Below the pieces are notes generated by a model. That model did not search any database and was not told where the DNA came from. It saw only the letters and a program-made list of their open reading frames with translations. The position numbers and the translations under genes are program-made. DNA of 64,000 nt from Nothopassalora personata (Eukaryota > Ascomycota > Dothideomycetes > Mycosphaerellales > Mycosphaerellaceae): contig CM066290.1 of assembly GCA_033816765.1 (NCBI GenBank), positions 1,426,001 to 1,490,000 on the forward strand, given 5' to 3'. This document shows, in pieces, positions 1 to 11,893 of the stretch; positions within the stretch are counted from its first letter, which is position 1, and each line of letters opens with the position of its first letter.

Positions 1-1928
1 TTAGTTCTACTTAGTCTTACACAACTCCTTTATCTAGACCTACTCGTTATCGTAGCTAATACTAGTCTCACTAGACGCGTCCCTAAGTAGCTAGCTAGTA
101 AAGTTCCTATGGTAGTTGCGGAAGAAGCTCTTATTACGCCCTTCGCTTATAAAGCACATCTGCTCGAGAGTAGTAACTAAGCTAAGCTGCTTATCTATCA
201 ATTTCATAGCTCGGACGCGCTAATTATGCATCTTCTTATAGAAGAGCTCCGAGTCTAGGCGGACCGTAGCATTAAGCTACCTTCTAGCATTAAGGATAAC
301 TTCGTTATCGTTCTAAGACTTTAAACCCGCTAGGGTATCGGATAAAGGGCTAATGCTACTAAGGTGTACGGCCGTAGGAAAAGGATAGCCGGGTACTAGG
401 CGTCGATACTTAAACCCTACAGCGCTCTTACTTAGCGTCTTAAAGTTACGATAGAGGTCCATTACCTAGTGTATGCTCTAGCTTCTCTAGAGTTTAAGAT
501 AGTCGTCGTCGCGGATCTCGATAAAGTAAGGGTTAATCTAACGTAGCGTCTTCTTATGTACGGCCTACCTTATTAGGACGCCTATAGTAGTTACCCGCAT
601 TTACCTAGCGCTTAGGTCCTCTCTAAACTAGCTAATACTATTCTTACTTAGGTAATTCTAGACCCTAACCGAGAAGAAACGCTTAAATTGGCCGTCTTCT
701 ATACAGTCGTTAATCTAGCACTACTAGATAAACTCTCTAGCATTCCCTTTCTTATAAAAACCGTGTAAAAACTCCGGCCTACTAGTGCCCTCTAAGTTAA
801 GAGAGTATAGTATGTTAAGCGGGTTACTAGTCTAGTAGTTTTCAATTTCGAGGTTTAAGTCGACCCTAGTATACTACACTATAGTATTCGCGTCACCCCC
901 CTAATGAGCCCTATTAAAGCTAAAAATCGTAGGCCTAGGGAAGGAGATGAACCGAGTACAGTACTAAGGGTGTAGCGCCACTTATAAGAGCTATAGCCCG
1001 GGGTCTTATCGCATAATCTATTAGCTTAGAGAATACTACATGTTCTAGTAGATGCCGCCGTTACTAACCTTGTTCAATTCTCGTAGGTACTATCGGTACA
1101 CGTCGAATTCTCGACTTATCATTTCTCTAACTAATTTAACCCGCGGTACTAGTTTAGCGTTATTGTACTAGTATAGCATATTGCTATTAATGTAGGTACC
1201 GGTACTATTAAGATCGGCTTAGTTAGCTTTATTAATGCCGAATTTGTCGAGGATCTAGTTATAGTTAGCATACGTAACGATGCTACTCGTAGTGCCGACT
1301 TTGCCTCGAACACGGAGGTAGCTAAGCGGGTTAATAGTCTTCTAACTACGCTTATTAGGGCGAAACTACGACCCATTCTTCACCTTAATAGCTAAAAAAC
1401 TCTTACCTTTAAAGAGCTAGTCTTAGACCTTAAGCGCGCGCTTACATAGGGTATTAGCGGTAATACCGGGATTCGTAACAAAGTAGAGGGCCTTGTAGTA
1501 GAAATCTCGAATATACTAATCGTACATTATAGCGCTAACCTTACCATCCCTCTTAAGAACGTTCGAGACAGTATATTCGAGCATCTTAAGGCCCGCTATC
1601 CGGTACTTAGGTAGCTAGTTAATGCTATCTACATTAATCGAGTTTCTAAACTTAATTCTATAGTACCGCTTATTATAGGTGTAGTTAGCGCGCTTAATCC
1701 GGAGGGCCTCGTCTTCTTATAGGATCTAATCCTTAAAGACTAATATATCCCTAATTATAGCCGAAGGTAACATAATAAGTATCGGATTGCTATTCTTAGT
1801 TAGGGCCGGAGTGGATCGTAGGGTACTAACCGGTATACCTAGCGGACTGCCTTCGCGTATAGGAGCGCCGTCTAGCGTTCGGTTAGGCGAGGATCGAGTA
1901 GGCGCAGTTATGCCCTCACCTATGCTCT

Positions 1929-2089
1929 TGACACGGACAAGACAGCAACAGGGCGCAAACGTGTATTAGCCTTAGTATCGAGTAAGTTCTACGAAGAAGA
2001 GAAGTAAGAAGTCGCGAGAAGCGCGTGATAAGATCGGGCCCGAGGTCACGTGACACCGAAGTGCGTCTGTGCAAAGGTAAACCGTGACA
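1929..2089 (-). repeat. T element 3' LTR
   Basis: 161 bp, TG...CA, matching 3,529-3,689 by eye. It contains the perfect E-box palindrome GTCACGTGAC at 2,045-2,054. Confidence 0.9.
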
Positions 2090-2107
2090 CCACCCCCCCT
2101 CTCAAAC
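2090..2107 (-). other. T element polypurine tract
   Basis: The minus strand reads as a G-rich purine run directly against the 3' LTR, as expected for the plus-strand primer of an LTR retroelement. This sets the element's orientation. Confidence 0.6.
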
Positions 2108-2212
2108 CGCCGTACGCCCTCGTACGCGTGAATCAATCGCAATGGGGTATATCCATCGCCATTACCCAATTCAATCCAATCCAATGTATATCTTGCCGCA
2201 GCAAGCCTTAAG

Positions 2213-3160
2213 CGAAGACAGTATCACACCGCAGTGTGCCTTGTGTCCACCAACTGTATATCAAGCCTCAGCTTGCCTCAAGTTGTATCTGCGAAGACAG
2301 TGTCACACCGCAGTGTGCCTTGTGTCCACCAACTGTATATCAAGCCTCAGCTTGCCTCAAGTTGTATCTGCGAAGACAGTATCACACCGCAGTGTGCCTT
2401 GTGTCCACCAACTGTATATCAAGCCTCAGCTTGCCTCAAGTTGTATCTGCGAAGACAGTATCACACCGCAGTGTGCCTTGTGTCCACCAACTGTATATCA
2501 AGCCTCAGCTTGCCTCAAGTTGTATCTGCGAAGACAGTATCACACCGCAGTGTGCCTTGTGTCCACCAACTGTATATCAAGCCTCAGCTTGCCTCAAGTT
2601 GTATCTGCGAAGACAGTATCACACCGCAGTGTGCCTTGTGTCCACCAACTGTATATCAAGCCTCAGCTTGCCTCAAGTTGTATCTGCGAAGACAGTATCA
2701 CACCGCAGTGTGCCTTGTGTCCACCAACTGTATATCAAGCCTCAGCTTGCCTCAAGTTGTATCTGCGAAGACAGTATCACACCGCAGTGTGCCTTGTGTC
2801 CACCAACTGTATATCAAGCCTCAGCTTGCCTCAAGTTGTATCTGCGAAGACAGTATCACACCGCAGTGTGCCTTGTGTCCACCAACTGTATATCAAGCCT
2901 CAGCTTGCCTCAAGTTGTATCTGCGAAGACAGTATCACACCGCAGTGTGCCTTGTGTCCACCAACTGTATATCAAGCCTCAGCTTGCCTCAAGTTGTATC
3001 TGCGAAGACAGTATCACACCGCAGTGTGCCTTGTGTCCACCAACTGTATATCAAGCCTCAGCTTGCCTCAAGTTGTATCTGCGAAGACAGTATCACACCG
3101 CAGTGTGCCTTGTGTCCACCAACTGTATATCAAGCCTCAGCTTGCCTCAAGTTGTATCTG
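2213..3160. repeat. 12 x 79-bp tandem array inside T
   Basis: CGAAGACAGT recurs at 2,213, 2,292, 2,371 and so on to 3,082, a strict 79-bp period and twelve full units. The copies are nearly identical; unit 2 has GTGTCAC where the others have GTATCAC. Each unit holds short inverted repeats (CACA...TGTG; CAAGC-CTCA-GCTTG). The unit has no plus-strand stop in any frame and 79 is 1 modulo 3, so three long overlapping ORFs of 316-384 codons arise as artefacts. This is a minisatellite captured or expanded within the element. No protein function is implied. Confidence 0.95.
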
Positions 3161-3528
3161 CGCTCCGCCGGTGCTCCTCTTGCTGACGAGCCTGCTCAGC
3201 ACCATCTCGGCCCTGAGTCTCGTCTTGTGTCTCTTGCGCCATCTTGCGCAGTCGTTCTACACCCTGGGTGTCGTCGAAATCCGGATTCCACTCTGACTCG
3301 TCTTCCACCTCACGTTGTCCTTCGGTTAGTGTGCCGTTCTGTCGTTGGCGCGCGTCGCGGAGGAACTTCTTCGTGAGTAGGTTAAGGTTCAGGTTGGGAA
3401 TGAATTAGGATTCGTCTGCTCCGAGTGTCGTCTGGTTTGCGGCCATTCGGACTCGGTGTCGCACGCGCGTTTCTGTGCACACGTGGTCGGGGTGATCGCT
3501 TGCGGCGATCGAGCGCGGTAGAACTTAA
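3161..3528. other. T internal unique region
   Basis: About 370 bp between the tandem array and the 5' LTR, rich in CA and TG and therefore not RIPed. No gene or family was recognised. No clear tRNA primer-binding site could be assigned next to the 5' LTR. Confidence 0.6.
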
Positions 3529-3689
3529 TGACACGGACAAGACAGCAACAGGGCGCAAACGTGTATTAGCCTTAGTATCGAGTAAGTTCTACGAAGAAGA
3601 GAAGTAAGAAGTCGCGAGAAGCGCGTGATAAGATCGGGCCCGAGGTCACGTGACACCGAAGTGCGTCTGTGCAAAGGTAAACCGTGACA
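3529..3689 (-). repeat. T element 5' LTR
   Basis: Second 161-bp LTR of T, followed by the GCTCT target duplication at 3,690-3,694. GTCACGTGAC lies at 3,645-3,654. Confidence 0.9.
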
Positions 3690-4679
3690 GCTCTCGCCTA
3701 TACGGAGCTACTTAAGTCGACTCGACTTGCGACCGCCTCTCGATGGGACTATAGGCTAGGTAGAAGCTAGTAGTAGAGTTAGCGTAGTACTCTTTATACG
3801 TCCTTTACCTTTATTACCCGGTAGCTAACGTAGCTAAGGCTATTGCTAGTTAGATAGTCTAGGTTAATCTATGCTATCCTCTAGGGACGCGGACTTCTTA
3901 GTAATAGTACCCTCTATAAAGTATAGAAGGCTATCCTTATAGACGGCTAGGCGGTGTCTTCTAATAATCTCCCTACTCTTAGCCGACTGCGGATTAATGC
4001 TACGTGCTTTAGCCTCCCTATCGCACCGGGTAAGATTACTAGGCTCTAGAATTTGCTTACGATCTATACCCTTACGGCCGATCCTTATACGCTAGATTAG
4101 TGCCCTCTAAATTCTACTAACAGCCCTACTATAATCTAAGTACTTGTTAATAAAGGCCGTGAACTGGCGGCGCCCGCTATTAGTACTATAAAGCTCGGAG
4201 ATAACGCGTCGATTAAGAATCTTATTATCTATCTACTATAGCTAGTAGCGGGTAAGCGTAGCTCGAAGAGTCTTCTCTCGGTTACGAATCTCTAAACCGG
4301 TCTTACGAATCTTGCCGACGATAGGAAATAAGACATCGAGCTTCTTATTACTAAGGAATTTATCCTAGTAGCTCTTACCTATGCCGCTCTTAACTTCCTC
4401 AAAAAATAGGTTAACCTAGACGGAGTAGTCTTCGAATACCTTCTCGAAGCCCTTATAGAAGTCCTTTAACACCTTAACCCGCTTCTAAGGACTAAGCTCT
4501 CGGAACATAACATTAGCGGCGGACTTCGGCGTATTCGTGTTAGTAAGGACATACTTAACGTTGTCCGGTAGGCGAAGGGACTCGAACAAGGTCTAAGGTA
4601 GGCGGGTAAGCCTAGTAACAGTACTAGTAAGCGCTATACTCGAGCTAGCCGGGCGTAACGATAGACTAGCTAAAGCTAT

Positions 4680-5268
4680 AATAACTAGGATTCGCTATTA
4701 GTAAGATCGTAAGAGCTAGCTATCTCGTAGTACTACTCTAGAGTGTTAATAAGCTTTAAAAGCTTAGTGTCGGGGTAGGGGCTTTAAAGAAGGTTAAGGT
4801 CGTAAAGAGAGAGAGGCTAAAGAACCGTCTAATGTGTGTAGTAGTAGTAGATAGATGTGTTAGTGTTTAAAGAAAAGGAGAGGAAGTAGTAGGTAGAGAG
4901 CTACGCTTAAGTATGCCTCTTAGCGTATGTCTCTATAACCGTTATAAGGTAGTAGCGCCGAGACCGGTCTTATAAGTGGTAAGAGCAGTACTATTAAGGT
5001 TACACTAAAGGTCCGATAACCCTACATGTGACCGAAAACCAGTGCTAGTAACCACCTAGGTAAGCATTCGGTAGGGGCATACTACGCTATTACGTGATCC
5101 GATTTACCGGTCCCGGGACCGGTAAATGTAACTCTACTAACTAAGGTCCAACTAAGGTAAGAACACCCTATGAAGTGAAGTCTAGATAACCGAATCGGCT
5201 TAATAAACTAAAGGGCATGTGCAACACATACCTAAGGGAAGTGAACTCCGTACGCTATTACTAACTAA
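4680..5268. other. A2 pol-ORF3 intergenic region with palindrome
   Basis: Decayed counterpart of 24,284-24,883 in A1. The 26-bp palindrome with core ACCGGTCCCGGGACCGGT survives unchanged at 5,102-5,127; it contains no CA or TG and is immune to RIP by composition. The neighbouring CACGTG of A1 reads TACGTG here. Confidence 0.8.
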
Positions 5269-6793
5269 TTAGTTCTTAGCCTCGATCCTACTAAACTATA
5301 AAATTTCGGCTATAGAAAGGTTATAAGGCCTAACCTATAGCTTCTTAGATTCCGGTTTAGGATACGATCCCCTTTCGTTAACTCCTACAGGTAGTACGTC
5401 TTCGTCGGCGATAGGCTCGTTCTCGTTTAAATTACTACTGTCTTTGCTATTGGCGACTTCTCCCTCCCCTATTACGAGATCGATCCCATTATCTAGGCCT
5501 AGTACTCCTATGTTATCCGGGCGAAGCTCTAGAACTAGCTTAAGGTTTTCTCGTGCCTAAATACCCTTTATTAGCGTGCTATTAAGTTCCTTAAGAATAT
5601 AGGTACTAAACTCCCTAGAGACACTAGACACCCGATATAGACCTTACTATCGGTAACCGATCTTACGTGAGAAGTTATCCTTATATAGCTTGTCGAATCT
5701 TATGACAAGGTCGCCCTTCTAGAAACTAATAGAGTTAACATTCCGGTAAGAATTAAAGTAGTCCTTACTAAGTTCTCTTAGTCGCTTCCTTCGAGTATGT
5801 AGCTCTTCTAAACTAAGGTCTCGAGCCTAGAGTTAACGCGCACGTATAGTAAGTAGGTCCTTAGTCGTTCTTACCGATCTCCATTAGTAATTCGCCTACG
5901 TTAGGTGCTTAACCTCAATTGGTAGAATCGTGCAATAGCTATATAGGACCTAAGCTAGCGTTATTCTAGTAGTACGATAGGTCGTGGTCCTATTAGCCTA
6001 TAACATAGCGGGTACCTATTACTCCTATCCGCGGTATATGTTCCTTATAAGCTTTACTAACGCTATAAGAATCGGACGGTACCTAACCTCGACCGGAGCA
6101 TTAGACTACGGATAGTACGGTAATATTCGGATCCTTCGAATACTAAGTCCTACGAGTAACCGCTTAACCTTAGCCGCGTAAACCGTAGCGTTATCGAGTA
6201 CAATTTTAGCATAGTAGCCGTGCCTATAGAAGACATCTTTATATAGAAACTTAGTAACCGTCTTAGAGCTAGGAGGTGTCCTTATTATTCTAGCCTCGAT
6301 CTAGTTACTAAGTGCTTCGCGCGTAACTAGGAGGTATCTATTTTTATGTACCTAGACGGGGTCCGAGTACCACTTCTTACTAATGACCTAAGGGCTCGAT
6401 AAGTGAAGCTTACTAGCGCGCTAGTTGCCTTCGTAAAACCTATAAGGAGCATAACTTCGAACCTACGTAGAGACATCGGCGAAGCACCCGTCCTAGTAAT
6501 ACCGATCGGAAATAAGGTTATACACGACCTTAGCGCTACGATGACCGTGTCTTTTATAGTATTCTATAACGATCTCCTTCTAAGCCTTATTATCGTTAAT
6601 TACAAGTTATAACGGTACTCCTCAGCGCTTCTAGAAGAATAGCAATTGGTCCCGGATAAAGAAATTAACGCTCTTCTTTACTAGTCGCCGGTACTTAGCA
6701 CGGGTAACACTATCGGGCCGGGTCCTAGTTTCTATAACCTAAGTAAGTTACTAAGAGCCCTTAGAATATTAGTCCCCGAGATGTCGTGCTTTC

Positions 6794-7112
6794 TGTTAGG
6801 AACCGCTGTACGTTATCCCAACTGGGCTTGGATCTTTGCAGTGATGTCTCTGACTCGTTGAGAAGGTAGTGGTCCCAAACAGTATATGGTGTATACTTAA
6901 AATGAGTTGAGCACGAGGCTCCTATCTACTTGCAAAAGAGCGTCGTCTATATAGTGCCGTGTCTTGGCGTGATCTTTCCTGCTCTCTCTGCTCTCTCTGC
7001 TCTCTCGAGAGAGCACCCGAGAGCACTGAGAGCACTCTGCATATCGGGTGCATCCGCTGGTCTGCTGGCATCGATTGGTTGGCTACGGGCTTCCCCAGAC
7101 CGATCCGTAACA
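6794..7112. mobile_element. Solo LTR, family C, in A2 pol
   Basis: 319 bp starting TGTTAGGAACCGCTG and ending CCGTAACA, flanked by the 5-bp duplication CTTTC (6,789-6,793 and 7,113-7,117). Removing it restores alignment with A1 at about 26,411. Its ends match the second C solo LTR (63,502-63,849) closely, but the middle differs: here it is CTCTCTG and GAGAGCA repeats, there a GATC-rich stretch. CA and TG are abundant, so it inserted after RIP. Transcription polarity is not established. A solo LTR forms by recombination between the two LTRs of a full element. Confidence 0.88.
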
Positions 7113-9360
7113 CTTTCTAGATTTTAACTAGATATATATCGACCGGCTCTAGGTACCCGAATAGCTTATTATTAATTATCTAGTCGACTTCGTCTTCGTT
7201 AGCTTCCCTAGGTTCCTAAGGTGTAGAGGGCCTACGAGATAGGGTATCTAGGCTAGTGTGTCTAGTCCCCGTAACGTGCTTCACCTCGAACGTAAATAAC
7301 CTAATCTATGCGACCTACCGGGCTATTACCGAGTTCGGTAGGTCCGAAGCCGGCCGGTTAAGCTACTATACAAGTGTCTTAGCGTTAACCTTAAGGATAA
7401 AATTAACGCTAGTAATATATCTCTAAATCTTCTTAAGCCCCTTAAGGACCCTAAGGCATTCCCGCTTACTAGCATTATATCTAGATTCTAACGCGTTCTA
7501 GATTCCGCTCTTATACCGCACCGGGTGACGCCGTTAGGTACTGTCTATTAATTCTTAAGAAACGATACATCCCTATCCAGTGCCGCTAGTATTAACTAAG
7601 ATAAAGATAGACCTAGCACTAGGTAAGTAGTAGAGGGTAACTAAGGCTAGAGCCTACATAAGATATCTAGTAACTTCTTCTTTTGAGAACTGCTCATTTT
7701 CTGTCTAGGTAAACTCGGCGTCCTTCTTTAGCAGTTTATACATTAGTCGAGCGATAATAACGAACTAGGGAATCTATATCCGGAAGTACACACATAGCCC
7801 CACATAGGTGCGGACCTCCTTAATATAGGTATGCGTAGGCTAATCTAGGATCTTAGCTATAACCTTTAGGTTAGGATAGCGACTATCCGGGCTAGTAACG
7901 TACCTAACAATCTTAAGCTTTTCGTATAACTATTGGGATTTGCCTCTAGCAACCACCGCACTAGCTCTCTCTAGGTTAGTAAGAACTAGATCTAGGGAAA
8001 CGATGTACTTAACGACCTATTTCCTTAACCTAGGCTCTACTTTAGCATTCCTATAGTCCTCGGTTAGTCCCTTAATACCGATGTTATTGAGAAACGGCTT
8101 CGCTCGATACGAGATATAATTAAGTAGAATCTTTATTACCGTACGCACGAACTAGGTAACTAAATTAGTAGCTCCTTAAGGTAGAGTCGTGTTACGTACT
8201 AGGCTAAGAGGGGTTATAAAGGCTATTAAGTCCCGGTAGGACTTATCTAAAGTGATCTAATTATAACCTAAAAACAGGTCTATAAGTAAAGCGACTCGGC
8301 ACCCGGTAAAATCCTCTAAGAAGCTATCCGTGTCCGGTGGAATGTTAGTATTGCGCATAGTAACCTTATTTAGGAGCATAGCTAAGTTAATTAACCGATA
8401 TAGCACATCGCTTCTAGAGGCATTAACCTTCTTTACGACTAGGAACTAGCTATTAGAATATGCCCCTTATAAGTATTCTAGGATGTTGTTCTTAATCCGG
8501 GCTCTAATTATGCGTTTAACAATTGCCCTAAGACTTGGGTGCAACCGGATAGGGCGTGCCTACTATAGCCTATAAGGGACCGTATTAATCTTCTAAGGTG
8601 GTATAACGTCGTGCCTAATTTGCCTTATATAACTGAAATCCTAAGCAAGGACTGCCTCCCGGTTATAGAGCATCTTATTAAATAAGGCCCTTTCTATTAG
8701 TAATAGCTTAATACTAACCTTAATTAAGGTAAGTCGTTCTAGAGTAATCCGGCTACCTCGCTTAATACTTAAGAATTTCTTAGTTAAGTACTTCCTATCG
8801 AACGGACCTTATCCTTTAGGCATCTTAGATTCTAGGTACAGTGCCCTACGTTTCTATTCTATATCTCCCTTAACTCGTGATTCTAGGCGTTCGTAAACGC
8901 TCGCGTCTACTAGCTTCTTCTTATCCGCCTTACGCTTATACATCGTGAAGACCTACGGTATCCTAATGTTAGCTATATATTAGCCTACTTACTACTTCCG
9001 TACCTAAGCATTCAATGTAGATTGCCTTAGGATCTCGGAGGGCTAATCTCCTTAAACTAAATAAACGTTAGTAATAGAATCTCCCTTAAACGCGCCTATT
9101 CCAATTTCTGCAACTCGTTCCTTTATTCTAGTACTTCTAAGCAATCCTAATAAGTGAGCTAAATGGTTACTAGGCGTTAGAGCCTTACCGGGTTCCTATA
9201 GATGCGTCGTGCCTTCCTATAGCTACGTCGTGCCGTAGTCGTATCCGTTTTCCTTACTATAGCTATTTACCGGTCTCGGGACCGGTAAATTAAAGTCCGA
9301 GGCTTTTCCGAGATAGTGCGAGAACTTTACTAATTTTATTAAATCCGGCTTTAGCAAATC

Positions 9361-9402
9361 GGTAGGTTAAGCGCCGTAACTTAACCTACCCTTCCATTTC
9401 CC
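9361..9402 (-). promoter_or_regulatory. Decayed frameshift signal of A2
   Basis: The plus strand ATTTCCC at 9,396-9,402 (minus GGGAAAT) and an 11-bp hairpin (9,361-9,371 with 9,380-9,390, loop 9,372-9,379) correspond to the frameshift element of A1. Two positions in each arm have changed, in matched pairs, so the stem is still perfect. Confidence 0.75.
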
Positions 9403-11893
9403 GACGCTTTTAATAGTTCTTAAAGGGTCTTACACCTATCCGAGCTAACTAGGGTAGTAAACATAACACTTTTACCTTTACGGCTAGTAATAGTCCCCTC
9501 CTATAAACTATTATCGCAGTTACGGGCAGTAAGCCGTACCTTACGGGCCTACGGACGTCCTAGGATTGTTAGTAAGTTTAGATCCGAGGAGATGAACATG
9601 TCTATTTAGTAGTAAACCCTAAATACCTAAACATCTAAATTGCCTATAACACCTTTAAACTAGGCCCGCCCTCTAGTACCTCGAAAGGTAAGCTAAGTAC
9701 TCGATATTACCGGTAACCTAAACCTATAAGCGTTCCTCTAGCCGATGATATTCACCTCGGAACCCTTATTAATTAGGCACCTAATCTAGTTCTTATTCAT
9801 CCTAAACTCCGCTACTACCTAAGGACTAGGGACTATAGTAAAGTTGTTAAGGACACTAGAGAGCCTAATTTTCTTAACGTCCTTATAAAGCTTAGTAGTA
9901 GGGATCGCACCTTTAGAGCAAAGTATAGTTAAATACACTCTAACATACTAGGCCTAACTATCTTCGCGGAAGACCTCCTTATCGTACTTAGGTTTATCTT
10001 TACAGGTAACTACTTGTCTAGTGCGAACCTTAGGATTCTTTCCTATAAGGCGTCGCACTATAGCGAGCTTCTCCTAAAGAGCAGGGGTGTTAGTAACGCG
10101 ACCGAAGAGGGTAGCCTCGAACTAGCGACTATATCGAAACTAATCTTAGGCGTTTACATTAGGAAACGTTATCTAGAGGATCTAATTAATCTAGTAGATA
10201 ATACCCTCTTCCTTTATAACCGGGCTATTACTAGCTAAACTATATTGTCGGACGTAGTTATTAATCCTTATAGTCTTAGCATTCCGTATACGCTTCCTTT
10301 ATGCGAAGGGGGCGTTCACGGGACTAATAGGCATATCCTTAGGCAGTCCTTTATTAGCATCGTTCCCTAATCTATTCACTTAGGCATTATTTCCCCTTCC
10401 TAGGATTACCCCGGATTTAGCTAATAATTGAGTTTCGCTTATTTAAGCACTAACTTCGTTAATCATTTTAACCTCCTACTAGTTAATCTTAGCTTACCGG
10501 ATCTCCTGTTCCAATTGTAGGCAAACTTTCTTAGTAGCCTTAGCTCGGGCTCGTAGATCCTAGGCTAAGGACCGGGTCCTCGGGTACGGATTCTTTAGAA
10601 TGCCTACGGGTACCTTCCCTTTTACTTTATTAGACTACATAGGATAGGTAGATACCTCGTTAAGTTCGCCTAAGTCGACCGCCTACTCCACTTTACTTTC
10701 TCCGAATAAGACCTAATATATACTAGTAGCCTTCTCCGTTTAGCTAGACCGTGCGTCCTAAGGGCTATACTCTATTAAATGCCTAAAGTTAGGAGGGGGC
10801 TTAGAATAATTGGGAGGCGTAACCTTTATTACTCTAGTATAGTCCCTACCTATCCATTACTTACGTAGTGCGGGAATCTTATACTAGTTATTAAACTCGA
10901 TTGGCCTATAATGTTCTTCGAGTAGAGGGAGCATATAGAGCAGTTTCGGTTTACTATAGTCCCTCCGAAAGTTGAACTTAGTAGGACGTAGATCGCCTTC
11001 TTTCCCTAGATACTACTAGTTATTCGGGGCGAGGTATACGTAGCCCCGGGATATTAAGGACCTTATCGCCCTACAATTACTAGCCTAGTGCTTCGAACTG
11101 CTACAGTTATAGTAACAACTATCTATCGCTTTAGACTATTCGCAATTCTACGATAGGGGGCGCTACATTACGTAAATCTATAGTTTAGTGTCTAGGTCGT
11201 GCCTCTCCGGTTGTATAGAGCGTTAATTCTCGCTCGGGTAGAAGGTACCCGCGTCCGCGACGCGACCGCGCTAGTATATACGTATACTTATTTTAGCTAC
11301 CTTCTAGATTAGGTTATTATTAATAACAGTCCTAGAGGTAGCCTTCTTAAGCGTGTTAATTTTAGGCTTAAGGCGCGGCATTTACTTTACGACTAAGCGG
11401 TGTAGCTAAGGTAAAGTAAGAGGGAAATCTATATATATAGCTTTCCATCCCTCCTTACTATCTACGATACTAGTAGCTTCATCGAGGATCCTCTAAAAGT
11501 CCCTAAACTTCTTAGGCTACTTCGGGTAAAGCCCGTAAGCCTTATAGACCGCTTTCGCGACTACCTCTAGCAATCCCTAAAGGAGGAGGCAACTCCGGGA
11601 GCTGTTATCTAAATCCTTAGGTTCAATTAGGTTACTTAAGGATACAAATAGGCGGATAAATTCCTTTATATCTTGTTCTTTAGGCCTCTTGCCTTACTAC
11701 GCCCTAATAATCTCCTTAAGATATTCCTGACTCCCTAATATCGAGTAGGCGTTAAACCTTAAGAACTCTAATAAGAACGCCCTCCTAAAACGTGCCTTGT
11801 TAGTAAGCTACCTAGGTAGCCTTATAACTACGCGCCGGATAGTAGTTTCGCAATTGCGCTTAAACCTGCCCTAGAAATTACCCTTCTTAATAG

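Larger units (their letters stand above)
1929..3689 (-). mobile_element. T: non-autonomous short LTR element (TRIM-like)
   Basis: Two 161-bp direct repeats starting TG and ending CA (1,929-2,089 and 3,529-3,689) match by eye and bracket 1.44 kb without a credible gene. The 5-bp target duplication GCTCT (1,924-1,928 and 3,690-3,694) interrupts A2 ORF3 exactly where A1 reads continuously at about 23,304. A purine tract (minus strand GAGAGGGGGGGTGG) abuts the left LTR, so the left LTR is the 3' one and the element runs on the minus strand. CA and TG are plentiful, so it arrived after A2 was mutated. With no gag or pol it must be moved in trans. The sequence after its 5' LTR (TTAAGTTC) matches that of F, a weak hint at the helper. 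Confidence 0.9.
1..4679 (-). pseudogene. A2 ORF3 remnant, split by element T
   Basis: This is the decayed counterpart of the 967-codon ORF3 of A1, on both sides of the T insertion (1,929-3,689). Nucleotides 1-3 correspond to the A1 stop codon, TGA turned into TAA. The ATG of A1 has become ATA at 4,677-4,679 (CAT to TAT on the plus strand). In-frame TAG and TAA codons stand at former TGG, CAG and CAA codons. The order matches A1: the C-terminal domain at low coordinates, then the Pro/Ser/Thr linker around 1,850-3,900, then the N-terminal helical region. It cannot make a protein. Its use is comparative, since it shows ORF3 belonged to family A before RIP. Confidence 0.93.
5269..9435 (-). pseudogene. 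A2 pol remnant (RT, RNase H, integrase)
   Basis: RIP-decayed counterpart of A1 pol, from its stop (TAA, 5,269-5,271) to the frameshift region. A1's catalytic LDD at the reverse transcriptase active site reads L-N-N here (around 8,070), since GAT GAC became AAT AAC. The integrase and RNase H segments are recognisable by alignment to A1 but full of stops. A C-family solo LTR interrupts it at 6,794-7,112. Confidence 0.93.

Noticed and set aside
2213..3160. CRISPR-like array
   Set aside because: Units are contiguous and identical with no distinct spacers, and the context is a fungal LTR element.
2142..3376. Three overlapping 316-384-codon plus-strand ORFs
   Set aside because: They are the 79-bp tandem array read in three frames; the unit simply lacks stops and shifts frame each repeat.
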